A stretch of DNA of 64,000 nt from Synergistaceae bacterium (GTDB taxonomy: Bacteria > Synergistota > Synergistia > Synergistales > Aminobacteriaceae), in assembly GCA_017448375.1 (NCBI GenBank), contig JAFSLR010000313.1:4475-68474 (forward strand). Reading direction: 5' to 3'. Position numbers and translations under genes: made by a program. Every line of letters starts with the position of its first letter. The first letter of the stretch is position 1. Shown in pieces: positions 35,582 to 43,924 of this stretch. The notes below the pieces were generated by a model. The model worked only from the letters and a program-made list of their open reading frames with translations. It was not told where the DNA came from and ran no database searches.

Positions 35582-36520
35582 CTAGAGCATTCGCAGATCG
35601 TCAAGAGATAGATCTGTGAATTGGTGAATTTGAGCATCGCTCATTCCAGCATTGCGTAATCGCCTAGCAGTATCAAGTTTTTCTTCTCGCCTTCCGCGTG
35701 CTTCACCGCGCTCTTCTCCGACAGCAACTCCGTCATAAAAAATGCTTCTACCTTCGTAATCAAGAACTCTGCCACCCATAATTTCTTTCACCTCTTTCTG
35801 GATATTGTCATACTTAGCGGCGATGTTTTCAAGAACCTTTTTACTCATTTCCAAGATTGTTCTTCTGTCATGAGTAAAGATTTTCCTTTTCTGAACGGCC
35901 TGCTCAAGTCTTGTCATGAAATCAGAGTATTCTCTTTTTAGCTTTTCCAGTTCCGCAGGGTCATGCTCGTATTTTGAGAAATTCTTCTCCAGATTGAAGA
36001 TATAGAAAGGCAAGAGGAAGTATAGATCCTTCTCAAAGATTTGAGCCAGAGAGTATGAATTGACTTTCATGATAGGAACGTCAAAATCAACCGTCCCACC
36101 AGGAGTATTGATAACAATGTTCATAGCGTCAGGAGTATCCTTCTTTGTTCTTAAGAAAAGAACAGCGGCGTTAGGAATGGTGACGATGAGCTTGTGTTTG
36201 AGAATTTTGCCTGAATCGAGGGCTTCCTGAGTAATATACTCAAAAATTCGAATGAGCATGGTATCGTCAGCGGTGGATTGGCACTCAAAGATATACTTAT
36301 CTTCTTGACGGCCTGAAATGATAGAGAAGGAACTATCAGTAATTCTTTTCTGCTCATTTCCGTCTTGCTGGTTAATGAAGTGCTCATTGGGGTGAGTAAT
36401 AATTTTTTCTTTGCCTGTATAATTCTTGCCAAAAATCTCGTTGATGACAGGAATAAGGAGCTGAACACAATCATTCATTAGGGTCCTAAAACAATCATCG
36501 TACGGGCTGGCAATGTTCAT
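35582..36520 (-). CDS. Rpn-family PD-(D/E)XK nuclease/putative transposase, second type
   Basis: 312 aa. It has the RITDSSFSI and KYIFECQST motifs (catalytic Asp and Glu-x-Gln), an N-terminal YDDCFRTLMNDC start, and a long helical tail with EERGEARGRREEKLDTARRL. This matches Rpn proteins from Firmicutes and Synergistota where the C-terminus is a coiled coil followed by a small helical domain with the phrase GMSDAQIHQFTDLS. It shares little with the protein at 18441. It lies next to the palindromic element at 35314. Confidence 0.8.
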   Translation of the reverse strand: MNIASPYDDCFRTLMNDCVQLLIPVINEIFGKNYTGKEKIITHPNEHFINQQDGNEQKRITDSSFSIISGRQEDKYIFECQSTADDTMLIRIFEYITQEALDSGKILKHKLIVTIPNAAVLFLRTKKDTPDAMNIVINTPGGTVDFDVPIMKVNSYSLAQIFEKDLYFLLPFYIFNLEKNFSKYEHDPAELEKLKREYSDFMTRLEQAVQKRKIFTHDRRTILEMSKKVLENIAAKYDNIQKEVKEIMGGRVLDYEGRSIFYDGVAVGEERGEARGRREEKLDTARRLRNAGMSDAQIHQFTDLSLDDLRML

Positions 36521-36596
36521 AGTTAATCACCTCTTTGAGAATTAAGCGCCCCATTTTAAGAGTCTATTATTAGGAGACCCCTTTATATAAGCCTAA

Positions 36597-38762
36597 TTAT
36601 ACATTGTTTCTCAGCCTCTCCCCCAATCTCGTATTCCTTTCCACAATCTTATTGTTCATAACAGCTATGAACACCGCTTTTCTCTCGCCAACTATAATGA
36701 GACCCTTCTTCGCGCGTGTGACTCCAGTGTAGAGCAAATTCCTTTGAAGCATGATGAAATGAGCCTTCACGATGGGCATGATCACATAAGGAAACTCGCT
36801 GCCTTGTCCCTTATGGATAGTAGTAGCATAAGCGAGAACGAGCTCGTCAAGCTCAGAAGTATCATATGCGACCAGCTTATCGTCAAATTGGACCATGACT
36901 TCACCAGAGTCTACCCAGTCAACGATCCCTATATCGCCATTAAAGACCGACTTCTCATAGTTGTTCCTGACCTGCATGACCCTGTCGCCGAGTCTGAAGT
37001 TAATGCCGGCAATCTTGATACCGTCGGGGTTAAGAGCTTCTTGCAGGAGCTGGTTGAGAGCATTAGCGCCGGTATCCCCACGTCTCATTGGTGTGAGCAC
37101 CTGAATGTCGACCGGTTTAATGTCTTGAATGAGCGGAACTATACCTTCCGGCAGAACTTCACTGTCGGGCTGCCCCGCACCTTCCGGCTGATCTCCACTT
37201 TCCGGCATACCCCTACGCTCTGGCAGAATCCCGCGGCAAATCTCCACAATCTTCTCAGCGGGGTTTTCGCTCTCAATGAACAAGAAGTCGGAATCGTGGT
37301 CAGTCAGATAGGGCATTTCACCCTTATTGATCTTGTGAGCACTGGTGATAATGCTGCTCCTTTGAGCCTGTCTGAATATCTTCTCCAGCCTTATGACTGG
37401 AATGATCCCCGAAGCAATAATGTCAGCTAAGACCTTTCCAGCGCCGACGCTTGGGAGCTGACACACGTCGCCAACTAAAATGACTGTCATGTGGTCAGGA
37501 ACGGCTTTGAGCAGGCTGTACATGAGAAGAAGGTCAACCATGGAGCATTCGTCGACGATGAGCACATCCCCTTCGAGTTTATTGTTCTCGTCTCTCTGGA
37601 ATCCTTCCGGCGGTCTCATCTCAAGAAGCCGGTGAATGGTCTTAGCCCTCATGTGGGTAACTTCGGACAGGCGTTTAGCGGCCCTTCCTGTGGGAGCAGC
37701 GAGAAGGACTTCGGCTCCGGCTTCGCGATAGGCCTGAATAATGCCTTTAGTGATGGTAGTCTTCCCCGTTCCAGGACCGCCTGTGATGACTAGAATCTTT
37801 TCATTAAGAGCTGCTTCAATGGCTTCAACCTGAGTATCGTCATAGTAGTCTGTGTCAATATCGTCGTAGTCAAAGTAACTCCAGCCGGAAGAGTTCATGA
37901 TCTCATGAAGCCTTCTAGCGACCCCGACTTCAGAATGGTAATACATGGGAAGGTAGATGGTTTCATCTTCTCGTATCAGGTCTTTGTCAGAGAGCATTGT
38001 GTTAATGGCGGCAGTGATCAAATTCTCCTTAACTTCCAGAAGCTCAATAGCGGACGCCATCAAGTCACTCATAACAGCATAGCAATGCCCCGCTTCGGAG
38101 AACCTATTCATGGAGTAAAGAATGCCGCTTCTGAGTCTCTCGAATCGTTCATGCTCAAAGCCCAGCTTAGAAGCAATATCATCAGCGGTCTTGAAGCCGA
38201 CGCCCCAGAGTTCATCAGCAAGGCGATAAGGATTCTCAGTGACGGTCTGGATAGACTGAGATCCGTACTGCTTGAAAATTTTTGTAGCGAGAGATGTGCT
38301 TACGTTATAGGACTTAAGGAAGAGCATAATATTCCTAATTTCTTTTTGCTCCGTCCAGCATTTCTTTATCTTATCTAATTTCTTGGGACCGATCCCCCGA
38401 ATCTCCGACAGCCTGTCAGGCTCATTATCGAGAATATCGAGAGTAGCTTCCCCGAAACGATCGACAATCTTTTCAGCGTAAGACGGGCCAATGCCTTTAA
38501 TGAGACCGCTTGCGAGATAATTCTTAATGCCTTCAATAGTGGCCGGCAGAGTCTCTTCGCACTCTTGAAATGCGAACTCGTAGCCGAACCTAGGGTGAAC
38601 CTTCCAATCGCCATAAAGGTTGAAGACACTGCCGACGTGGACAGCCGGCATGACTCCCACAGCGATAAAGGAGTCGTTGCTGGAGCTGACCCTGACAACA
38701 GAATAGCCATTCATCTCGTCGCGGAAGGTGATACTATCGATAACACATTGAATTTTTTCCAT
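36597..38762 (-). CDS. recD2: RecD2-type DNA helicase
   Basis: 721 aa, the family length. The N-terminal region has helix-hairpin-helix repeats (GIGPSYAEKI, GIGPKKLDKI). The SF1B motor contains Walker A GGPGTGKTT near residue 331, Walker B VLIVDECSM, and the C-terminal motif YATTIHKGQGSEFPYV. RecD2 unwinds DNA 5'-3' and protects genome stability in bacteria lacking RecBC. An unusual insertion around residues 510-540 is rich in Pro, Gly and Glu (MPESGDQPEGAGQPDS), with repeated PEG phrases. It looks ordinary and chromosomal otherwise. Confidence 0.92.
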   Translation of the reverse strand: MEKIQCVIDSITFRDEMNGYSVVRVSSSNDSFIAVGVMPAVHVGSVFNLYGDWKVHPRFGYEFAFQECEETLPATIEGIKNYLASGLIKGIGPSYAEKIVDRFGEATLDILDNEPDRLSEIRGIGPKKLDKIKKCWTEQKEIRNIMLFLKSYNVSTSLATKIFKQYGSQSIQTVTENPYRLADELWGVGFKTADDIASKLGFEHERFERLRSGILYSMNRFSEAGHCYAVMSDLMASAIELLEVKENLITAAINTMLSDKDLIREDETIYLPMYYHSEVGVARRLHEIMNSSGWSYFDYDDIDTDYYDDTQVEAIEAALNEKILVITGGPGTGKTTITKGIIQAYREAGAEVLLAAPTGRAAKRLSEVTHMRAKTIHRLLEMRPPEGFQRDENNKLEGDVLIVDECSMVDLLLMYSLLKAVPDHMTVILVGDVCQLPSVGAGKVLADIIASGIIPVIRLEKIFRQAQRSSIITSAHKINKGEMPYLTDHDSDFLFIESENPAEKIVEICRGILPERRGMPESGDQPEGAGQPDSEVLPEGIVPLIQDIKPVDIQVLTPMRRGDTGANALNQLLQEALNPDGIKIAGINFRLGDRVMQVRNNYEKSVFNGDIGIVDWVDSGEVMVQFDDKLVAYDTSELDELVLAYATTIHKGQGSEFPYVIMPIVKAHFIMLQRNLLYTGVTRAKKGLIIVGERKAVFIAVMNNKIVERNTRLGERLRNNV

Positions 38763-38789
38763 ATCTATGCTTTTAATGCCGTAATACAG

Positions 38790-39245
38790 TTATGCTTCAA
38801 GCCAGCTTTTGACTTCACCCGCATTGCTGACGAGCCTTGCGTCAACTGAAGCTGCCCCCTTCAGGTATGGAGCTAACTTCTCAGCCGTTTTGCCGATACC
38901 AGAGCCGCCGGATGTGGCGAAAGCATACACTCTGATTCCGCTCCAATCGTAGTCCTTGCAGAACGTGTTCACGATGTTGGGAGCAGATCCGTACCAGATA
39001 GGGAAGCCGATCAGCACAGTATCATAGTCCGAAAGATTCTCCAGCTTACCTGAAACCGGTACGTCCTTCTTGCCGAATTTCTCTCTGTTGCAACGCGCCA
39101 GCGGATTCACCCACCTGATGTCGGCCGCTGTGTAAGGCACCGCAGGTTTGATCTCGAAAAGATCGGCATTGATATTAGCCGCGAGTTCTTTTGCGATCTT
39201 AGCGGTTGTTCCTTGTGCGCTGAAGTAGATAACTAATGTCTTCAT
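38790..39245 (-). CDS. Flavodoxin-like protein
   Basis: 151 aa. FMN-binding loop FSAQGTTAKIA at residues 9-19, then DTVLIGFPIWYGSAPN and FATSGGSGIG, the other loops contacting the flavin. This is the flavodoxin_4 type, which carries electrons or reduces quinones. It is 27 bp upstream of recD2 on the same strand, so may be co-transcribed. No signal peptide. Confidence 0.88.
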   Translation of the reverse strand: MKTLVIYFSAQGTTAKIAKELAANINADLFEIKPAVPYTAADIRWVNPLARCNREKFGKKDVPVSGKLENLSDYDTVLIGFPIWYGSAPNIVNTFCKDYDWSGIRVYAFATSGGSGIGKTAEKLAPYLKGAASVDARLVSNAGEVKSWLEA

Positions 39246-39294
39246 GTTTTGCTCCTTTATGTTATGTTCTTAATTCCCTTAAAGTCTTATTCCC

Positions 39295-39792
39295 TTAAAA
39301 CCTTAACTCGTGATAAGTTCTTCCGTCCAAATCTTTCCAGAAGAAGCCGTTGTCGTTCAAAACCATGTAACCGCGCTGACTGTTGCGTCTTGGCTTTGAG
39401 ACCGAACCAGGACACAGATCAAGGAAACTGGCCCAAGCAGGCGCATGAGTGTGTCCATGAAGCAGGAGGCTTCTCTCTGGCGATAAAGCGGGGAGCGCCC
39501 TGTGTCCATGAGTAGCAAAAATGACTCTGTCGCGGACGAACAGCAGACAGTATTCAGCCATTATCGGGAAGTCGAGCATAGCTTGGTCTTCCGGATAATC
39601 ACAGTTACCGCGGACACAGAAAATCCCTTTATCCCTGTTCAAGGCGTTGAGCAACTCGGCAACTTCCTTGTTTCCGTCCAGAATATCACCGAGCAGAAGA
39701 ACATTTTCAGCCTGCTCCAGATAACAAGCCTTTACGAATTTAGTACAGTCCGAGACAGCGCCGTGAATGTCTGATGCGATTATTATGTTCAT
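39295..39792 (-). CDS. YfcE/MJ0936-type metallophosphoesterase
   Basis: 165 aa. Metal ligands are visible in order: ASDIHG at residues 6-11, GDILDGN near 35, GNCDYP near 62, ATHGHR near 92, and LLHGHTH near 108. These are the five motifs of the calcineurin-like YfcE family, cytosolic phosphodiesterases of unsettled substrate. It faces away from the low-molecular-weight phosphatase gene by 42 bp, so both probably share a divergent promoter. Confidence 0.9.
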   Translation of the reverse strand: MNIIIASDIHGAVSDCTKFVKACYLEQAENVLLLGDILDGNKEVAELLNALNRDKGIFCVRGNCDYPEDQAMLDFPIMAEYCLLFVRDRVIFATHGHRALPALSPERSLLLHGHTHAPAWASFLDLCPGSVSKPRRNSQRGYMVLNDNGFFWKDLDGRTYHELRF

Positions 39793-39834
39793 TTCTCTCC
39801 GAATAATATACTCAATAATATATTATATGTTATC

Positions 39835-40314
39835 ATGAACAGCAAAGGAAGTGAAAGAACAATTCGTATTCTATTTGTATGTCATGGAAATATCTGCCGT
39901 TCGCCAATGGCGGAGTTTATCATGAAGCACTTGATCAGCCGAGCCGGTCTTTCAGAGCAGTTCACGATCTCATCAGCAGCCACAACGACGAAGGAGCTTG
40001 GGAACGATATTTATCCGAACGCGAAGGCAGAACTGAAGCGGCGCGGTATCCCATTCGAGAAACGGCGGGCGCGTCAAATCCGGAGCGATGAATACGCTGG
40101 CTGGGACTTGATCATTGCAATGGATCGTGAGAACCTGGCTGGTATTGAGCGTATTGTAGGGGATGACCCAGAGCATAAAGTGTGGCTTCTGCTGTCATTC
40201 GCCGGAGAAGAGAAGTCCGTCTCGGACCCATGGTTCACACGGAACTTCGCCAGAGCTTATGATGACATTCTCCGCGGTTGTGAAGGTCTGCTTGGGAGTC
40301 TGCTGGGTGAGTGA
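39835..40314 (+). CDS. Low-molecular-weight protein tyrosine phosphatase
   Basis: 159 aa. The P-loop VCHGNICRS at residues 14-22 has the catalytic Cys and Arg (Cx5R). The general acid Asp is in SDPWF near residue 131. This family dephosphorylates tyrosine or arginine phosphates. Nothing unusual in the sequence. It lies alone on the plus strand. About 290 bp of non-coding sequence follow, with no feature I recognise. Confidence 0.92.
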   Translation: MNSKGSERTIRILFVCHGNICRSPMAEFIMKHLISRAGLSEQFTISSAATTTKELGNDIYPNAKAELKRRGIPFEKRRARQIRSDEYAGWDLIIAMDRENLAGIERIVGDDPEHKVWLLLSFAGEEKSVSDPWFTRNFARAYDDILRGCEGLLGSLLGE

Positions 40315-40605
40315 AGGGTATTATCGCTTCTTGTGTGCTCGAAATTGCTCAAGCAGAGCCGATATTCAAGCAGAGCGGCACTCCAGCCTGCCCCTAATGC
40401 CCCAACTAAGATAAAGACCCGTTTTTCTTAGTGCCTTCATAAGCCGACAAAGGTGAGAAGGCTTCCCGCTGAAGTATTCCCGTTGCTGTCCCAATTGAAC
40501 GCTCAATCAACCCCAACAGTCGGTTAATACTCATAAAAACGAATAATGTCTGAAAGAGCTTTGCTGTGTTAGAATCAAATAAAAAAGAAAGGCCTATAAA
40601 CTAAT

Positions 40606-41256
40606 ATGGAAGAAATAATAGCGGACATGAGCGAAGTATCAGTTAACCCCGATAAAACTGTAGGAGTTGACCAGGCTGGAGAACCCCGAACGGCAGAGGA
40701 CTCTGCTCCGACAGAAGCCCCCGCTCCAACAGAAGACCAGCTTTCAAAAGGCTCAGGGGACTTTACCCCCGAAGAAAGAGCGACAATAATAGCGATGGCG
40801 AAAGAAGTTGGCTTTGCAAAAGTAGCGAACGAATTTGGCATTAAAGCGCGACTGATAAGTTACTGGGTTCAACAGGAAAAGAAGAGAGCGGCTAGGCCGA
40901 CGAAGCCATCAAGGCCGTCAACGTCGCCAAAGCCTAAAGCTAAGGTGAAGGGTAGGAGTTCAAGTCGTACCCTTGTGAAAGAAGTTGCGCGGCCCGAACA
41001 CATAGAAGGTGCTCCATCTGTTGCGGCAGTGCCGGTGAAAGCCATTGAGCCGGCCGAACGTAAGGCAGAGAGAACTGTGTCTGCCAAGCCGACGGGATCA
41101 GCCCAATCGGCGGAGAGAAGTGAAGCGTTGACTGACAGACAGTCGCTCATTGACAAGCAGGGACTCATTATCGAGAATGCCATTCTGAAGGAAAGGATTT
41201 TAGCACTGAACGCCGAGATAGAAAAGCTACGAGCGGCATTGACTAGCCTGATGTGA
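40606..41256 (+). CDS. HTH protein with low-complexity linker and coiled coil
   Basis: 216 aa. The first 50 residues are acidic with PTEAPAPTE repeats. Residues 50-90 form a transposase-like helix-turn-helix (TPEERATIIAMAKEVGFAKV, ISYWVQQEKK). Then a linker rich in Lys, Arg, Pro and Ala (SPKPKAKVKGRSSS) and a coiled coil at the end (ILKERILALNAEIEKLRAAL). The HTH resembles orfA of IS3-family elements but no orfB is near. The last 20 bases (GGCATTGACTAGCCTGATGT) recur in altered form at 41496-41515, so the gene's end seems duplicated. Role unknown. Confidence 0.6.
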   Translation: MEEIIADMSEVSVNPDKTVGVDQAGEPRTAEDSAPTEAPAPTEDQLSKGSGDFTPEERATIIAMAKEVGFAKVANEFGIKARLISYWVQQEKKRAARPTKPSRPSTSPKPKAKVKGRSSSRTLVKEVARPEHIEGAPSVAAVPVKAIEPAERKAERTVSAKPTGSAQSAERSEALTDRQSLIDKQGLIIENAILKERILALNAEIEKLRAALTSLM

Positions 41257-41285
41257 GTATTTGCTGTTCCAGACGAAGTCCAGTA

Positions 41286-41361
41286 ATGAAGCAAATCCCC
41301 GAATAGGTATCGAAGGCCTTCGAAGGCAGTTCTTCGAAACGAATTGAGTTATTTACTGCAT
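41286..41361. repeat. Duplicated palindromic repeat, copy 1
   Basis: Starts ATGAAGCAAATCCCCGAATA and ends TTATTTACTGCAT. The ends are inverted repeats (9 of 11 bp), and the direct match with copy 2 reaches about 41384. Confidence 0.6.
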
Positions 41362-42107
41362 GGGTTGATAGCTTCAGCGGCTTGATCGACTTTAACGCTG
41401 ATAGATGAAGAAAACGGTAGGCTTTGCCTTTGTGTCAGGGGTATATGTAATAAAGTATTCTCATGGAAACATCCTATCCATATGAGGTTATGTGAGGCAT
41501 TGACGAGACTGATGTAGCCGGATGTTTCGTTTGAGCTGATTCTTGTTAGCGCCGGTTCTTATGAACTCAAGCATGCCGCCTTTGTCCCAGCCAAGGGTGA
41601 GTGCTGTTCCAGCCGTTCGCTCATGTCGGCGAAGATGTACACAGAAAAGGGATGTACACAGACTATCCGCAGCTCGGCCGCCTGTTCCTTGCCGGCGGCT
41701 CTCCCTGACGGATCGCTCCCAGCCGCAACGCCCTAAGCAGAAGTGAGACCGTCAAATCCGTAGCAGAGCGGTTACTCCGCGGCAATGCGTGCTTAAGCAT
41801 TTATGATATTTATCATATTTGTGATATTCATGAAGTTTAAGGGGCTTTATTGCAGATGAGCAGACACTTGGGGGCAATTTAGAAAAGGCTTAACTAGAAA
41901 ACGCAGTGCCGTCCGCAATAAAACGGTAAAAAGCTAGTCAATGATAAGAATTTATGTAGTTTTGTGCATTCTGTGCAGTCTACTTCTGGTTTCTTTCCTA
42001 ATGTATGTTTGAAAAAAAATTATAAATAATAAAAATATATAAAGGGATAACCGGAAAATGAGTGCACAGGGTGCACAGAATCGGTAAAGTAAGTAATGGT
42101 AAGAGTT

Positions 42108-42344
42108 TTATGGAAAAAGATTAGCTTCTGCTGCTCCAGCTTTAGGGTTCTGTTGGTTCGAATGCACCAATTCTTCTAGCCATAATGAAGCGGCCTTGCT
42201 GATAATAGCCGCTTTGTGAGAATGATCCGCGAGAGCGGCGATGGTCGGACGGGGAGCGATCTGAGCCTGACGCGGCCTGACCCTGGGACAGCCGCAACTG
42301 TGGACATCCGCCGGCTTGAGCGTGAGCAGCCCCAGCGGAGACAC
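42108..42344 (-). CDS. Doubtful 78-aa protein, possible RHH-type antitoxin remnant
   Basis: The frame from GTG at 42344 has a helical second half, SHKAAIISKAASLWLEEL, that resembles the second helix of ribbon-helix-helix antitoxins. The first half is Pro/Arg rich and not convincing. There is no good ribosome binding site. It sits in a gene-poor, repeat-rich gap, so chance is quite possible. Confidence 0.2.
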   Translation of the reverse strand: MSPLGLLTLKPADVHSCGCPRVRPRQAQIAPRPTIAALADHSHKAAIISKAASLWLEELVHSNQQNPKAGAAEANLFP

Positions 42345-42501
42345 GAGAAGGGGAAATTTTGAAGACTTAACTCATGCTACATGAAAGAGTATGCTCAAAT
42401 ATATCGAGCGCGCTCATGTGGTTTTCTGACGCGCCTGAGAGAATATTTTCTTGAAGGGTTGGTCATGGAATAAAGTCCGGTGAATGTGGTGCAGTCCAGC
42501 G

Positions 42502-42582
42502 ATGAAGTAAATCCCCGAATAGGTATCGAAGGCAGTCCCTATCAGAACGCTTCCTCGAAACGAATTAGGTTATTTGCTTCAT
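42502..42582. repeat. Duplicated palindromic repeat, copy 2
   Basis: Starts ATGAAGTAAATCCCCGAATA and ends TTATTTGCTTCAT. The terminal inverted repeats match 10 of 11 bp. The middle differs from copy 1 (AGTCCCTATCAGAACGC inserted), but ends and flanks (GTCCAG before, TAGCTT..ACGGCTT after) match. Confidence 0.6.
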
Positions 42583-42856
42583 AGGCAGATAGCTTGAACG
42601 GCTTCAATAGCTTTTATCCCTTCAAACACATTAGCGGCCCATATTAAGCCCTGCGTTGAGCAGAGTAATACGTTTCACTACTCTCCCCCCCCCCTTTGGG
42701 AGCGCCGTAAAAGCTAAAAAATGAACGTTGAATATAAACGGCATTCAAGAGTATGAAGGAAACAGGATATGGTAAAAAAACAGCGTTATTATTCGTCGTA
42801 AGAAACTTTTATCCAGCCGGTATGGTGCCTTCCGGTCTCAGGCAGTTGCCAGTTTT

Positions 42857-43222
42857 TCAGGCAGTTGCGGCTGAGCCTGTGAGTCTTTCGACAAGCCGGT
42901 TAAAAAGTTCGTAGCCCTTCTCAGTGGCGGGGAGTTCTATTCTCAATTCTCCCTTTTCAAAGACGAGCACATTGCGGCTTGGAGCAATATTGCCGCTCGG
43001 AACAGCCTGGTTGACCGGCTTCGGTTGAGTCTCCGAAACAAGGCTCTCAGGTTCAACCTGAAGAACCTTTGCGAGTTCAACGATTCTCATGCCTGTTGGG
43101 GCGGTCTCACCGCCTTCCCAGCGTCTGAATGTTGCGATTGAGACACCGAGAGCTTTTGCAACATCGATCTGTGTGAGTTTTGCTTTCTTGCGAAGAATAC
43201 GGATATTGCTCGATATTGGCAT
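42857..43222 (-). CDS. XRE-family transcriptional regulator
   Basis: 121 aa from the ATG at 43222, chosen because AAGGAGAG sits about nine bases upstream; the frame is open further up to 43252 without a site. The Cro/C1 helix-turn-helix is at residues 8-60 (TQIDVAKALGVSIATFRRWEGGE). The C-terminal part, LVFEKGELRIELPATEKGY, is a short beta domain of unknown role. It is likely a repressor. Divergent to the GIY-YIG gene, so it may control both. Confidence 0.85.
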   Translation of the reverse strand: MPISSNIRILRKKAKLTQIDVAKALGVSIATFRRWEGGETAPTGMRIVELAKVLQVEPESLVSETQPKPVNQAVPSGNIAPSRNVLVFEKGELRIELPATEKGYELFNRLVERLTGSAATA

Positions 43223-43312
43223 TTTTGAGATCACTCTCCTTGAAATGTTCAAGTTTTGATATATTATACCGAAGAAAATATCTTTTATGAAAGTATAATA
43301 AAGGAGTAAAAG

Positions 43313-43588
43313 ATGTCAAATATTAAAGTTTATCTTCTCCGTTGTTCTGACGGAAGTCTCTATTGCGGTTGGACGAATGACTTGGAGCACCGGCTTGCCG
43401 CTCACAACGCCGGCAAAGGGGCGAAATACACGAGAAGCCGGCGGCCGGTTGAACTGGTCTATTGGGAAGAATGTGAGAGCAAGAGTGCGGCGATGAAACG
43501 AGAGTACGAGATCAAGCAGCTCAGCCGAGCGGAGAAGCTGGTGTTGTTTGTGTGCAACTCGAAAGAAAAGCTAAATTCTGGTGTCTAG
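43313..43588 (+). CDS. GIY-YIG endonuclease-like protein (YhbQ/UPF0213 type)
   Basis: 91 aa. VYLLRCSDGSLYCGWT at residues 6-21 is the GIY-YIG strand pair, with Arg near 27 and Glu near 61 as catalytic positions. This is the stand-alone single-domain family thought to nick branched or damaged DNA. The ATG at 43313 has AAAGGAG eight bases upstream. Chromosomal and ordinary. Confidence 0.88.
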   Translation: MSNIKVYLLRCSDGSLYCGWTNDLEHRLAAHNAGKGAKYTRSRRPVELVYWEECESKSAAMKREYEIKQLSRAEKLVLFVCNSKEKLNSGV

Positions 43589-43636
43589 AGCGATTTGCAA
43601 AACAATAAACATATTTTGATGTAAAATATAAATATT

Positions 43637-43766
43637 ATGAATGCATATTCGAATGACTTACGTAAACGTATATAAACGTATAATTGATGCTATAAATGAT
43701 GGTGATAAGGTTGTTGAGGTTGTAGAACGTTTTTCTGTAGGTGTTGGGTTTGTTTATTCTTTAATT
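43637..43766 (+). pseudogene. IS630-family transposase N-terminal remnant
   Basis: From ATG 43637 the frame reads MNAYSNDLRKRI and then stops in TAA. A tandem 10-bp duplication TAAACGTATA/TAAACGTATA at about 43669-43688 causes the break. Removing one copy gives RKRIIDAINDGDKVVEVVERF, the HTH start of IS630 transposases. No more of the transposase follows. The rest of the gap to 43924 holds nothing I recognise. Confidence 0.55.
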
Positions 43767-43924
43767 CCTCACTGTCTTATCAATTGATCAAAATTATAAC
43801 TAGGTATTTGGAATGAATTTATGTAAAGGTTATTTGACGCTACAGAATTTTCGTAATTGTTTGGGTTAATTCCCCTGAAAATTTTATTGCCAACATTTTT
43901 ACATCTCCAAATGAATCATATCAG

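Larger units (their letters stand above)
41257..42856. other. 1.6-kb gene-poor stretch with repeats
   Basis: I see no convincing gene over about 1600 bp. It contains a near-copy of the end of the upstream HTH gene (41496-41515), two copies of a palindromic repeat (41286 and 42502), an AT-rich block with TGATATT and ATCATATT phrases near 41801-41835, two GTGCACAG-type phrases forming a distant inverted repeat (ATTCTGTGCA near 41968, TGCACAGAAT near 42071), and a run of ten C at 42685-42694. The layout looks like a scar of repeated insertion and deletion, or a control region of a mobile element. Confidence 0.45.

Noticed and set aside
40315..40605. Gap after the tyrosine phosphatase, with TCAAGCAGAGC-type short repeats
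   Set aside because: The repeats are short and imperfect, and no structure or gene could be supported.
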